A stretch of 10,921 bases of DNA from contig JAEEKM010000031.1 of assembly GCA_016282455.1 (NCBI GenBank), forward strand, positions 1-10,921, read 5' to 3'. The notes under the pieces are model-generated. The model was given only the letters and a program-made list of their open reading frames with translations, made no database searches and was not told where the DNA came from. The translations under genes were made by a program, and so were the position numbers. Positions 1-6,847 of this stretch are shown here, in pieces; the stretch's first letter is position 1, and each line of letters begins with the position of its first letter. Origin of the DNA: Treponema sp. (GTDB taxonomy: Bacteria > Spirochaetota > Spirochaetia > Treponematales > Treponemataceae).

Positions 1-1
1 C

Positions 2-679
2 TACGTCTTTGTCCTCATAGACATGAACAACACCGTAGACAGGGCAAACCGCATTCAGCTTAACTACCTGCAGGATGAACAGAAAAAACTTCACGACATG
101 TTTGAACAGACTGCCGAAGCCCTTGTAAACGCCATTGATGCAAAAGACAAATACACCCACGGTCACTCTTCCCGAGTTGCAGAATATTCAAAGAGAATCG
201 CACAGTTAACGGGCAAAAGCCCCAGAGAATGTGAACAGGTTTATTTTGCAGCACTTCTGCATGATGTAGGAAAAATTGGTGTACCCGGAAGAATTATCAA
301 CAAAGAAGGAAAACTAAGCGATGAAGAATACAGTGAAATAAAAAATCACCCGGTAATTGGAAAACAGATTCTTGAAAAAATCAGTTCTTCCCCCTACCTG
401 AGCATTGGTGCAAGTTCACACCACGAACGCTTTGACGGCAAGGGTTACCCCGAAGGACTCTCTGGAACAAACATTCCCGAAATTGCAAGAATCATTGCAG
501 TCGCAGACGCCTACGATGCCATGACCTCTAAGCGCAGTTACCGTGCCCCCCTTCCCCAGGAAAAAGTAAAATCAGAACTGGAAAAAGGAATAGGCACACA
601 GTTTGACCCTTACTACGCCCGCCTCATGATTCACTTAATCGACGAAGACAAAGATTACACCATGAGGGAAAAGGACTAA
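2..679 (+). CDS. HD-GYP domain cyclic-di-GMP phosphodiesterase, 5'-truncated by window edge
   Basis: Probably hydrolyses cyclic di-GMP and so acts in second-messenger signalling. Seen: the frame is open to the window edge, with no stop upstream of the ATG at 23 (residues YVFVLID precede it), so this is the C-terminal part of a longer protein, probably one with an N-terminal sensor or membrane region. Numbering from the ATG at 23: a short helical, coiled-coil-like linker at about 10-35, then the HD-GYP domain from about 30 to 205. It carries THGHSSRVAEYS (45-56), the HD pair LLHDVGKIG (H80, D81), NHP (H109), HHERFDGKGYP (133-143, containing the GYP signature) and ADAYDAMTS (161-169). All the metal-ligand motifs expected of an active HD-GYP enzyme are present. 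It ends with TAA at 677-679, only 9 nt before the convergent end of pyrB, and the shared gap holds a T-run. An alternative is a chemotaxis or response-regulator-linked HD-GYP protein; the missing N-terminus would decide. Confidence 0.9.
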   Translation, partial: YVFVLIDMNNTVDRANRIQLNYLQDEQKKLHDMFEQTAEALVNAIDAKDKYTHGHSSRVAEYSKRIAQLTGKSPRECEQVYFAALLHDVGKIGVPGRIINKEGKLSDEEYSEIKNHPVIGKQILEKISSSPYLSIGASSHHERFDGKGYPEGLSGTNIPEIARIIAVADAYDAMTSKRSYRAPLPQEKVKSELEKGIGTQFDPYYARLMIHLIDEDKDYTMREKD

Positions 680-688
680 AAGATTTTT

Positions 689-1612
689 TTACAGACAGCC
701 GGTAAGCTTTGCCATAAGAGCCATACGGGCATACATACCGTACTTCACCTGCTTAAAGTATGCAGCGCGGGGATCATCATCCACTTCCGGAGCAATCTCA
801 TTTACACGGGGCAGAGGATGCAGCACAATCATATCATTCTTTGCAAGCTTCATTTTTGCACGGTCAAGAATATAGCTGTCCTTTAAGCGGATATAATCCT
901 GTTCGTTAAAGAACCTCTCTTTCTGTACGCGGGTCATGTAAAGAATATCAATGTCGCCGATTACATTTTCAAGCCTTTCTGCCGTAGTATATTCCACACC
1001 AGCGGGAGCAAGAACACTCTTAACATAATACTCAGGAAGCTCCAGTTCTTTGGGGCTGATAAAGACAAACTTATTGTTGGGGTAAAGGCACATGGCTTTT
1101 GCAAGAGAATGCACCGTACGGCCAAACTTAAGGTCTCCGCAGAAACCGATTGTGTGTCCTTCCAGAGTACCTTTTAAGCCGCGGATTGTTACCATGTCAG
1201 TAAGAGTTTGTGTGGGGTGGTAGTGTCCGCCGTCACCTGCATTAATCACAGGACAGGCACTATACTTACTTGCAAGAAGAGCCGCACCTTCTTTGGGACT
1301 GCGCATGGCAATCACATCCACATAACTTGAAACCACGCGGATAGTATCTGCCAGAGTCTCTCCCTTTGTGCTGGAAGTATAACTGGCATCTGCAAAACCT
1401 TCCACAGTTCCACCCAGATGAAGCATGGCTGCCTCAAAACTCAGGCGGGTTCTGGTACTTGGCTCAAAAAAAAGTGTCGCAAGAATTTTCCCGCGACACA
1501 CATCTTGAAAAGAAACAGGGTCTACAATAATCTGCTCTGCAAGAGAACAAATCTCATTTATTTCATTAACACTCAAATCACCCGGCTCTATCAGGTGCCT
1601 GCCAGTAAGCAT
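689..1612 (-). CDS. pyrB: Aspartate carbamoyltransferase catalytic subunit
   Basis: Condenses carbamoyl phosphate with L-aspartate to give N-carbamoyl-aspartate, the committed step of pyrimidine synthesis, in the cytoplasm. Seen in the 307-residue protein: the carbamoyl-phosphate loop FFEPSTRTRLSFE (48-60), the 80s-loop STKGET with K83, GDGGHYHPTQ (126-135), GDLKFGRTVHS (159-169), TRVQKERF (227-234) and HPLPRV (265-270). These cover both family halves, and the length is typical. The frame extends 17 codons further upstream (ATG at 1663). I chose the ATG at 1612 because AAGGGGG lies 5 nt before it and the protein then begins at the usual place (LTGRHLIEPGDLS). A sigma70-like promoter at 1637-1665 predicts a leader of only about 18 nt, leaving no room for a PyrR-type attenuator. 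No pyrI regulatory-chain gene is adjacent. The neighbouring GH95-like gene upstream is on the same strand but separated by 211 nt. Confidence 0.96.
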   Translation of the reverse strand: MLTGRHLIEPGDLSVNEINEICSLAEQIIVDPVSFQDVCRGKILATLFFEPSTRTRLSFEAAMLHLGGTVEGFADASYTSSTKGETLADTIRVVSSYVDVIAMRSPKEGAALLASKYSACPVINAGDGGHYHPTQTLTDMVTIRGLKGTLEGHTIGFCGDLKFGRTVHSLAKAMCLYPNNKFVFISPKELELPEYYVKSVLAPAGVEYTTAERLENVIGDIDILYMTRVQKERFFNEQDYIRLKDSYILDRAKMKLAKNDMIVLHPLPRVNEIAPEVDDDPRAAYFKQVKYGMYARMALMAKLTGCL

Positions 1613-1636
1613 ACATTCCCCCTTGGAATTTTTGTC

Positions 1637-1665
1637 AGTATATACCAAAGAGTGGCTTTGCACAA
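1637..1665 (-). promoter_or_regulatory. Predicted sigma70-type promoter of pyrB
   Basis: On the minus strand TTGTGC (1665-1660) is followed by a 17-nt spacer and TATACT (1642-1637). Transcription should start near 1630, giving a leader of about 18 nt that contains the AAGGGGG ribosome-binding site. Spacing is ideal and the boxes match consensus at 4 of 6 and 5 of 6. This is inferred from sequence only. Confidence 0.6.
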
Positions 1666-1725
1666 GTCAGTTTTTTTCCCTTTTTCTGAACGGAACTTGT
1701 CTAAAGCAGGCTGTAAATATTTCTG

Positions 1726-1813
1726 CGCCCCAACCCACACACATGCTCAAGGCCACCCCGCTTTTCAGGGCTCCGGTGCTGCGCACGCGCTTCGCGCCCC
1801 TTCCAATCGGGCG
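1726..1813. repeat. GC-rich, stem-forming intergenic element between the GH95-like gene and pyrB
   Basis: About 88 bp of clearly GC-richer sequence sits in an AT-rich 211-nt gap. It is bounded by 5-bp inverted ends, CGCCC at 1726-1730 and GGGCG at 1809-1813. Inside are a small hairpin CGCCC-9 nt-GGGCG (1795-1813) and, on the minus strand, the tight GCGC-GAA-GCGC hairpin at about 1786-1797. No ORF is convincing, and there is no T-run to make it a classical terminator of the GH95-like gene. It may be an interspersed repeat; only one copy is visible in this window, so that remains an inference. Confidence 0.4.
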
Positions 1814-1823
1814 TACATTTACT

Positions 1824-3968
1824 TTACACCGTAGAAGGAAGCACGTTCAGCAGGTCAAGGGAGTTTTCTGCGAGGCGGGTTTCATAACTCTTACCCTGGT
1901 AAATCACAGTAAGGTCACGAACAAAAACTGTGCCCTGCTTTGCATAAACCCGTGCACTCTCAATGCGGCCGTCTGCCCAGGAAACATCTGCAAAAATATT
2001 TCCACGCAGAGAAATACCTGTGAGTTTTCCTTTCTTCCAGACAGAAGGTGCATCAGAAAGAACTTCAAGCACAACCCTTCCCTCTTTCATTACGGAAGAA
2101 ATGATGCTCTCTGTAAATGCGCGCACTGTAGAAAAATTGTTTCCCATCAGATTTGCATTCAGTGAAGTAAGTTCTCCGCCTGTAAATGCATTTTTCTTTT
2201 TACCGTAAAGTGCAGAAGGATCAAGGCGAGAAAGCATGGCCTGGTACTGGGCAATTTCATTACCGCTAAGGGGAAGTCCAAGGGCAAGTGCACACTGAAT
2301 TGTTGCATCAAAAAGTTCTGCAACAAGAGCAGTATCTTCTGCGCTGCCTTCGCGAATAAACGCCTTACTTCCGTCACTCAAATCATAGCCTGCAGAAACC
2401 ATGGGAGAAACCACAAGTCTGCTTCCGTCATCAGAAAGAGTCATGTACTGACTGAAGAATTCACAGGCACCTTTCATGATGTAAAAATATTTTTTAAGGA
2501 ACTTCTTATCCTGTGTAAACTCAAATCTGTCCCGCACAAGAAGGGCAAGAACAAGTGTTCCCATGGGCCAGAAACTTTTTGTAAAATCACTTCCCTGCAC
2601 GGAGGAATCTCCCCATACATCAGAAGAAGTAAAGACAAGACTTCCGTCCATGTCAAACATTTTTTGTGCAGTATGTTTTCCGTTTTTGTAAAGGCGCTTT
2701 ATGTAGCCAAAGAGATTTTTATCATCCGGCAAAACAGAAGTAAAGAGTCCTGCTTCAAACGAAGAAAGAACCTCTTCTGTTCCAGGGAAAAATTCGTAGC
2801 GCTGTTCCTTACCCTCACAGTCGTTAAACCAGAGACCATCTTTTAGTGAAGGAAGGGAACCGGGAGTTCGTGAAGAAGAAACAAAAAGATAGCGGGAATA
2901 ATTCCAGTAGAGTTCAGAAAGCAGATCAAAGTTTGCACTTCCGGGTTTTAAATTTTCAAGCAGTTCTTCCACAGAAGGAAGATATGAAGGTTCATCTCCA
3001 ATGGAAAGTTCAGCCTCTTTAAGAAGAGGTGCAAAATCCCTAATGTGTTCTTTTTTCAAAGTCTGGTACTCTGCCCCGAGACCAAAACATACGTTCTTTA
3101 AAGCCCTGTCTGCACACCAGGTTGCAAGGGAGAAGGGACGGTGATTCACATTTCCGCCGGTAGCAAAATAATCTCCCTTGCGGAAAGCAGTCTGTACATC
3201 TACAAAAAGAGTTGCCTCATCAGCACCTTCAACAATAAGATAATCTCCGCGTACAAAAACTTTTCCGCCGGAAGCAGAAACTGTTGCAAGCACGGAGAAA
3301 GGAATGCCGTCTGTAACACTTATTCCGATTGTATCATCCGTGAGGGAAAAACTTTTAGCCACAGAAGAATGTTCAAGATTCACGCGGAAGAAAATACTCT
3401 TGGGTGTAGAAGCAGAACAATGGTAAACAATCACATTGGAAGAAGCAGAAATAAAGGCTTCCCGTAAATAGGTAATGCTTGAACCAAATGCATTTTTAGA
3501 AAGATAGGCTGTATTCTGAACATCCATATCCTTACTGAACGTTGTGGTTGCAATACCTGTTTCAAGATCCAGTTCACGGCGGTATGTGGTGGCATTTGCA
3601 AAAAGAGAATTTCTCTCGCAGGAAGGACCAGACAGACCGTAACTCTCGCTGTTGTAAAAATCAATATGAACTTTTCCTGCAGAACAATAGTGACCGGATT
3701 TTTCCGGCGTACCGGTAAAGGTTTCAAGCATAAGTTCCTGTGCTTCTGCAATGCGGTTCTTTTTTATAAGATCCCTTACATCCTTAAGTGATTTTCTTGC
3801 AAGGGCAGTATCACGACAGCTATAGGGACGGGACCACAGAGATTCTTCTGAAAGTTCAATAACCTCATGACCCATCTTTCCATAAACAAGTGCGCCAAGC
3901 CTGCCGTTTCCAAGAGGAAGTGCCTCTGTTCTGTCTGCAGCCGGCTTTTTATACCAAAGTGTATTCAT
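1824..3968 (-). CDS. GH95-fold (alpha-fucosidase family-like) protein with altered catalytic motifs
   Basis: A 714-residue protein resembling glycoside hydrolase family 95, which cleaves alpha-L-fucosides or alpha-L-galactosides. Seen: the N-terminal family signature LWYKKPAADRTEALPLGNG (4-22) followed by RLGALVYG; RYLFVSSSRTPGSLPSLKDGLW (359-380) matching the family SSSRPGTLPxNLQGIW; DVWGDSSVQG and FWPMG (450-470); SPMVSAGYD (521-529); REGSAEDTALVAELF (539-553); and a C-terminal region KGKLTGISLRGN at 646-657 matching the family's GxVxGLRARGG. Odd: the family segments that carry the catalytic residues (NINxEMNYW, SPxxSPEN, QIDGNFG) read YEFFPGTEEVLS, SPMVSAGYDL and NANLMGNN here, and the HLYxLFPG segment before the last is missing. 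Activity on fucosides is therefore doubtful. No signal peptide is visible. The frame continues upstream to 4145 across the hypB start, but the GH95 signature starts four residues after the ATG at 3968, which fixes that start. No Shine-Dalgarno precedes it, consistent with a leaderless mRNA. Confidence 0.75.
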   Translation of the reverse strand: MNTLWYKKPAADRTEALPLGNGRLGALVYGKMGHEVIELSEESLWSRPYSCRDTALARKSLKDVRDLIKKNRIAEAQELMLETFTGTPEKSGHYCSAGKVHIDFYNSESYGLSGPSCERNSLFANATTYRRELDLETGIATTTFSKDMDVQNTAYLSKNAFGSSITYLREAFISASSNVIVYHCSASTPKSIFFRVNLEHSSVAKSFSLTDDTIGISVTDGIPFSVLATVSASGGKVFVRGDYLIVEGADEATLFVDVQTAFRKGDYFATGGNVNHRPFSLATWCADRALKNVCFGLGAEYQTLKKEHIRDFAPLLKEAELSIGDEPSYLPSVEELLENLKPGSANFDLLSELYWNYSRYLFVSSSRTPGSLPSLKDGLWFNDCEGKEQRYEFFPGTEEVLSSFEAGLFTSVLPDDKNLFGYIKRLYKNGKHTAQKMFDMDGSLVFTSSDVWGDSSVQGSDFTKSFWPMGTLVLALLVRDRFEFTQDKKFLKKYFYIMKGACEFFSQYMTLSDDGSRLVVSPMVSAGYDLSDGSKAFIREGSAEDTALVAELFDATIQCALALGLPLSGNEIAQYQAMLSRLDPSALYGKKKNAFTGGELTSLNANLMGNNFSTVRAFTESIISSVMKEGRVVLEVLSDAPSVWKKGKLTGISLRGNIFADVSWADGRIESARVYAKQGTVFVRDLTVIYQGKSYETRLAENSLDLLNVLPSTV

Positions 3969-3974
3969 GCAAAA

Positions 3975-4003
3975 AGTATACACCACTTTCTGTTTTATGT
4001 CAG
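3975..4003 (-). promoter_or_regulatory. Predicted promoter of the GH95-like gene, giving a leaderless mRNA
   Basis: Minus strand: CTGACA (4003-3998, 5 of 6 to the -35 consensus), 17-nt spacer, TATACT (3980-3975). Only 6 nt separate the -10 box from the ATG at 3968, so the start site should fall on or within a base of the start codon. No ribosome-binding site is present, in agreement. Confidence 0.6.
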
Positions 4004-4031
4004 TAGGGAGAAGTTTTATGTAAAAAAAACA

Positions 4032-4061
4032 TTTCCATAAAGAAACTTTCCGTGCTATAAT
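4032..4061 (+). promoter_or_regulatory. Predicted extended -10 promoter of hypB
   Basis: TATAAT at 4056-4061 is preceded by TGC, making an extended -10 (TGnTATAAT). A weak -35 TTTCCA (4032-4037) lies 18 nt upstream. Transcription should start near 4068, giving a leader of roughly 28 nt with GGAG seven nt before the hypB ATG. It is divergent from the GH95 promoter, with the two -35 boxes about 28 bp apart. Confidence 0.6.
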
Positions 4062-4095
4062 CTTTTCACTAAACATAAACATTTGGAGCAGAAAG

Positions 4096-4764
4096 ATGGA
4101 TAAAGTTCGCGTTATTGAAGTTAAGGAAAACATTTTAGGCAACAACGATAAGGCTGCCGCAATTTTAAGAGATAAACTTCACACTAAAAAAACTTTTCTC
4201 ATGAACCTTATGTCTTCACCTGGAAGCGGAAAAACCACAACCCTCATGCATACAATCGGTGCACTTAAAGATAAAATTAAAATCGGTGTAATGGAAGCAG
4301 ACATAGATTCTTCTGTAGACGCAGAGACAATTGCAACTACAGGAGTAAAATCAATTCAGCTGCACACAGGCGGAATGTGTCATCTTGATGCTGCCATGAC
4401 GGAGCAGGGACTTACAGAACTTGGCTGGGAAGGACTTGATTTAGTCGTACTTGAAAACGTGGGAAACCTCATCTGCCCCGCAGAGTTTGACACTGGTGCT
4501 GCAAAAAACGTAATGATTCTTTCTGTTCCCGAAGGACACGACAAGCCTTTAAAATATCCGCTCATGTTCTCTACGGTAAACGCAGTGCTCATAAACAAAA
4601 TTGACGTAATGCCCTACTTTGACTTTGACATGAAAAAACTTGAGGAATACGTGCACCGCCTTAACCCCAATGCAAAAATCTTCCCCGTAAGTGCAAAAAC
4701 CGGAGAGGGAATGGAAGCATGGGAAGACTGGCTCTTAAACGAAATCAAAGCCTGGCAGGAGTAA
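4096..4764 (+). CDS. hypB: Hydrogenase/urease nickel-incorporation GTPase HypB
   Basis: A SIMIBI-class GTPase that, with HypA, delivers nickel to the large subunit of [NiFe] hydrogenase (and in some bacteria urease) in the cytoplasm. Seen in 222 residues: P-loop SSPGSGKTTT (40-49); EADIDSSVDAETI (68-80); the metal-site motif TGGMCHLDAA (C95, H96) and its partner LICPAEFD (C127); PEGHDKPLKYP (145-155); guanine-specificity NKID (167-170); and SAKTGEG (199-205). The high-affinity N-terminal CxxCGC motif and the His-rich stretch of some HypBs are absent, leaving only the G-domain metal site, as in several short homologues. GGAG sits 7 nt before the ATG. It stands alone: no hypA, hypC-F or hydrogenase gene lies within the window. 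It converges on the omptin-like gene with a 19-nt gap and no clear terminator. Confidence 0.95.
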   Translation: MDKVRVIEVKENILGNNDKAAAILRDKLHTKKTFLMNLMSSPGSGKTTTLMHTIGALKDKIKIGVMEADIDSSVDAETIATTGVKSIQLHTGGMCHLDAAMTEQGLTELGWEGLDLVVLENVGNLICPAEFDTGAAKNVMILSVPEGHDKPLKYPLMFSTVNAVLINKIDVMPYFDFDMKKLEEYVHRLNPNAKIFPVSAKTGEGMEAWEDWLLNEIKAWQE

Positions 4765-4783
4765 AGCGTAAAAAGAAGGCTGA

Positions 4784-5860
4784 CTAAAACCTTGCACGGA
4801 AGTAAAGGCCTGCATCCAGTCCGGAGAAATCTGCTCCGGAAGTGGCGCTGTTCTGTTTTGAATATGAACCGTTTCGTGTGTTTGAAAAATAAGTAGAACC
4901 TTCTACATAAAGATAACTGTATCCGCAGGAAAGTCCCAGCAGTAGGTGTTTTCCCATTTCCATTTCAAAGGCAGCCTTAAATCTTACTCCCTTAAAAAAA
5001 CTGCTCATCACATCATAAAAATATTTTGTGTTCGTGTAATGACTGTCTAAAGATTCAACATAAGCAAAAGGATTTACTGCATAATCAAATGTAAAAAAGA
5101 ATGGAGAAGAAAAAATATCCGTGCGGAAAGAATATCCTGCCCACACCTCATAACGCAGGCGTTCAAGCCTTAAAACTTTTCCTGAATAGTTAACGTTACG
5201 GACATGACCTTCATCTTCGTCTGTGATGGGATAATACCAGTTACTACTTCCAATCTGATTTCCGTATATTCCGTAACCGTCTGTTGCAGTGTGCTCGCTG
5301 TTGTAATAAGAGGCACTTACATAAGGCTTAAAAAGAAAAAGATTCTCAGGCTTAACCTCATACCCCAGGGTAACGGTAAAACCATAGTTTGAAAGAGTAG
5401 TACAGTCATGAGCACTATAACAGGTCACCTGAGTTGCAACGGAAGAATCAGTAGAAGCATTATTATACCAGTCCCGGTCTACCACAGAACCAGTGCTTCC
5501 AGGGATTGCCCCTTCTCCAGAAAAAGAAAGCGTAAAGTTACTCAGCACATTGGCAAAGGGAAGAAATCTATCTGCTTCACTTTCTTTAATTCCCCAGAAC
5601 AAAAAATAAATTCCACGGCTTATTCCAAGCGCCCATTTGTCCGGAAGCCTTACACTCATTTCTCCGCCAAAAACAAAAAGCGGATTTTCATCCCAGCGCA
5701 GGTGGCTTAAGAGGGTACTCTTTCCGTTAATAGTCTGAAAAACATATTCCCCTTCAGAACCAAAATGAGTTTTTGTATATGCTTCTACAGAAATGGTTTC
5801 GGCAAAAACTGAAAAAAGAGATGTAAAAATTAACGCAAAAACAATTGTCCGCTTACCCAA
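4784..5860 (-). CDS. Omptin-family outer-membrane aspartic-type protease (predicted)
   Basis: Omptins are ten-stranded beta-barrel proteases facing the outside of the cell; E. coli OmpT cleaves at dibasic sites and degrades antimicrobial peptides. Seen in 358 residues: a Sec signal peptide (about 1-20, ending SVFA before ETIS); SVVDRDWYN with D128 and D130, matching the OmpT D83/D85 pair in TDQDW; CYSAHDCTT following it; TATDGYGIYG (191-200), resembling OmpT TARGGSYIYS; ESLDSHYTNTKYF with D272 and H274, matching OmpT D210/H212; and a barrel-like C-terminus alternating aromatics and ending in Phe. All four catalytic residues seem conserved. Start: the frame is open to a GTG at 5914 inside the upstream RluA gene. 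I prefer the TTG at 5860, which begins the signal peptide directly, has AAGG about 9 nt upstream, and overlaps the RluA stop by 8 nt, so translation is probably coupled. It is the last gene of the operon. Confidence 0.7.
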   Translation of the reverse strand: MGKRTIVFALIFTSLFSVFAETISVEAYTKTHFGSEGEYVFQTINGKSTLLSHLRWDENPLFVFGGEMSVRLPDKWALGISRGIYFLFWGIKESEADRFLPFANVLSNFTLSFSGEGAIPGSTGSVVDRDWYNNASTDSSVATQVTCYSAHDCTTLSNYGFTVTLGYEVKPENLFLFKPYVSASYYNSEHTATDGYGIYGNQIGSSNWYYPITDEDEGHVRNVNYSGKVLRLERLRYEVWAGYSFRTDIFSSPFFFTFDYAVNPFAYVESLDSHYTNTKYFYDVMSSFFKGVRFKAAFEMEMGKHLLLGLSCGYSYLYVEGSTYFSNTRNGSYSKQNSATSGADFSGLDAGLYFRARF

Positions 5861-6599
5861 GGGGATCAACCTTAAAAATTTTTGCAAGCTGTTTGCGTAC
5901 TGCTTCCATGTCACGCGGGTAAGGGGCAGTAAAAGTTAAAGCTTCTCCGCTTTTGGGGTGAGTAAAACTTATGGAATAGGCATGCAGGGCAAGACGGGAA
6001 AGAAGCGGTCTCTCTTCCAGTTCATCACCATTCCACTTGCGCTTTATGTCACTCAGGCGGACAGGTTTTTGGTTTCCTGAATAAAGCGGATCGCAGACAA
6101 TGGGTAATTCATTTGAAGCAAGATGCACGCGAATCTGATGGGTTCTTCCTGTTTTTGGTTTTGCTTCAATCCAGGAGTAGGGGCCGCAGTTTCCAAAACA
6201 ATGAAAGTCAGTAACAGAATATTTTCCGCTCTTACGGTTCACTACAGTTCTATGTCTTGAATCTCCGTCTGGTAAAAGGGGCAGGTCTACGGTAAGGTCA
6301 TTCCAGAGAGGATGTCCGTTTACAAGACAGTGATAGATTTTCTGCACTTCCCTTTTTTCAAACTGCAGGGAAATATTTTTGTGGGCTTCTTCATTTCTTG
6401 CGTAAACAACAATTCCGCTTGTATCCTTGTCAATTCTGTGTACGGCAAAGAGACGACCGAATTCTTTTTCTGCACAAAGGTCAAGCCGTTCTGCTTCTTC
6501 GTCATACCGGTCTTTGGCAACAAGAAGTCCGCTGCGCTTATTGAGAACAACAATATCCTCATCTGCATGAAGCACTGTATAATTTTCTACTGCCTTCAT
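5853..6599 (-). CDS. RluA-family pseudouridine synthase
   Basis: Isomerises uridine to pseudouridine in rRNA or tRNA. Seen in 248 residues: catalytic HRIDKDTSG (54-62, nucleophile D57), QKIYHCLVNG (86-95), GRTHQIRVHLA (151-161), DPLYSG (170-175) and LALHA (203-207), the usual order for RluA/RluC/RluD enzymes. No N-terminal S4 RNA-binding domain is present; the protein starts directly at the catalytic fold. The exact target uridine cannot be told from sequence, so no symbol is given. A stretch of about 25 residues rich in Lys and Glu (176-200) lies between DPLYSG and the LHA motif. Its ATG overlaps the stop of the upstream small gene as ATGA, and its own end overlaps the omptin start by 8 nt. 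This housekeeping enzyme is thus embedded in a protease operon. Confidence 0.93.
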   Translation of the reverse strand: MKAVENYTVLHADEDIVVLNKRSGLLVAKDRYDEEAERLDLCAEKEFGRLFAVHRIDKDTSGIVVYARNEEAHKNISLQFEKREVQKIYHCLVNGHPLWNDLTVDLPLLPDGDSRHRTVVNRKSGKYSVTDFHCFGNCGPYSWIEAKPKTGRTHQIRVHLASNELPIVCDPLYSGNQKPVRLSDIKRKWNGDELEERPLLSRLALHAYSISFTHPKSGEALTFTAPYPRDMEAVRKQLAKIFKVDPLG

Positions 6600-6832
6600 T
6601 CTTTTTCTTCCTCTTTTTCAAGGGGTTTCATTTCTGCAACAGGTATCTGTCGGGGCTCTTCTTTTTCAAGTTCGTCAATAAAATTTTTCCCACCAATACC
6701 TGCTCCTTCGCCGGGTCCGATTTTTTCCGGAGGCGGAAGAGTATCTGTGTTTTCATCAAGATCTTTTTTTCCTTTTGCAAAAAGTGCCAAAGGAAGAATT
6801 GCAAGGCACATAAGGCAGAATAATTTTTTCAT
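6596..6832 (-). CDS. Small exported Glu/Lys/Pro-rich protein, function unknown
   Basis: A 78-residue protein that I do not recognise. Seen: an N-terminal MKKLF, a hydrophobic core and ALFA just before KGKKD, a good Sec signal peptide with predicted cleavage after ALFA. There is no lipobox Cys at the cleavage point. The mature part (about 58 residues) is highly charged, with PPPEKIGPGEGAGIGGKN in the middle and an EKEEEKE tail, and is probably unstructured. An in-frame ATG four codons upstream (6844) exists, but GGGAG lies 5 nt before the ATG at 6832 while nothing precedes the first one, so I chose 6832. It starts 15 nt after the aminopeptidase stop, and its TGA overlaps the RluA ATG (ATGA). 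Position and coupling make it a genuine gene; a periplasmic location is inferred. Confidence 0.7.
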   Translation of the reverse strand: MKKLFCLMCLAILPLALFAKGKKDLDENTDTLPPPEKIGPGEGAGIGGKNFIDELEKEEPRQIPVAEMKPLEKEEEKE

Positions 6833-6847
6833 TTTTTCTCCCATCTT

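Noticed and set aside
1613..1663. Longer pyrB start at 1663
   Set aside because: The ATG at 1612 has AAGGGGG in front of it and matches the usual start of the family; the promoter -10 at 1637-1642 would lie inside the longer reading frame.
1418..2165. Two overlapping plus-strand open frames across the pyrB/GH95 junction
   Set aside because: They run antisense to clear genes and across the GC-rich intergenic element, with low-complexity sequence of no recognisable family.
3969..4145. N-terminal extension of the GH95-like protein back to 4145
   Set aside because: It overlaps the hypB start and both promoters, has no ribosome-binding site, and lies before the family's own N-terminal signature.
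4765..4783. Bidirectional terminator between hypB and the omptin-like gene
   Set aside because: The 19-nt gap has no inverted repeat followed by a T-run.
5861..5914. GTG start at 5914 for the omptin-like gene
   Set aside because: It would put 18 polar residues before the signal peptide and lie deep inside the RluA gene; the TTG at 5860 fits the signal peptide and an upstream AAGG.
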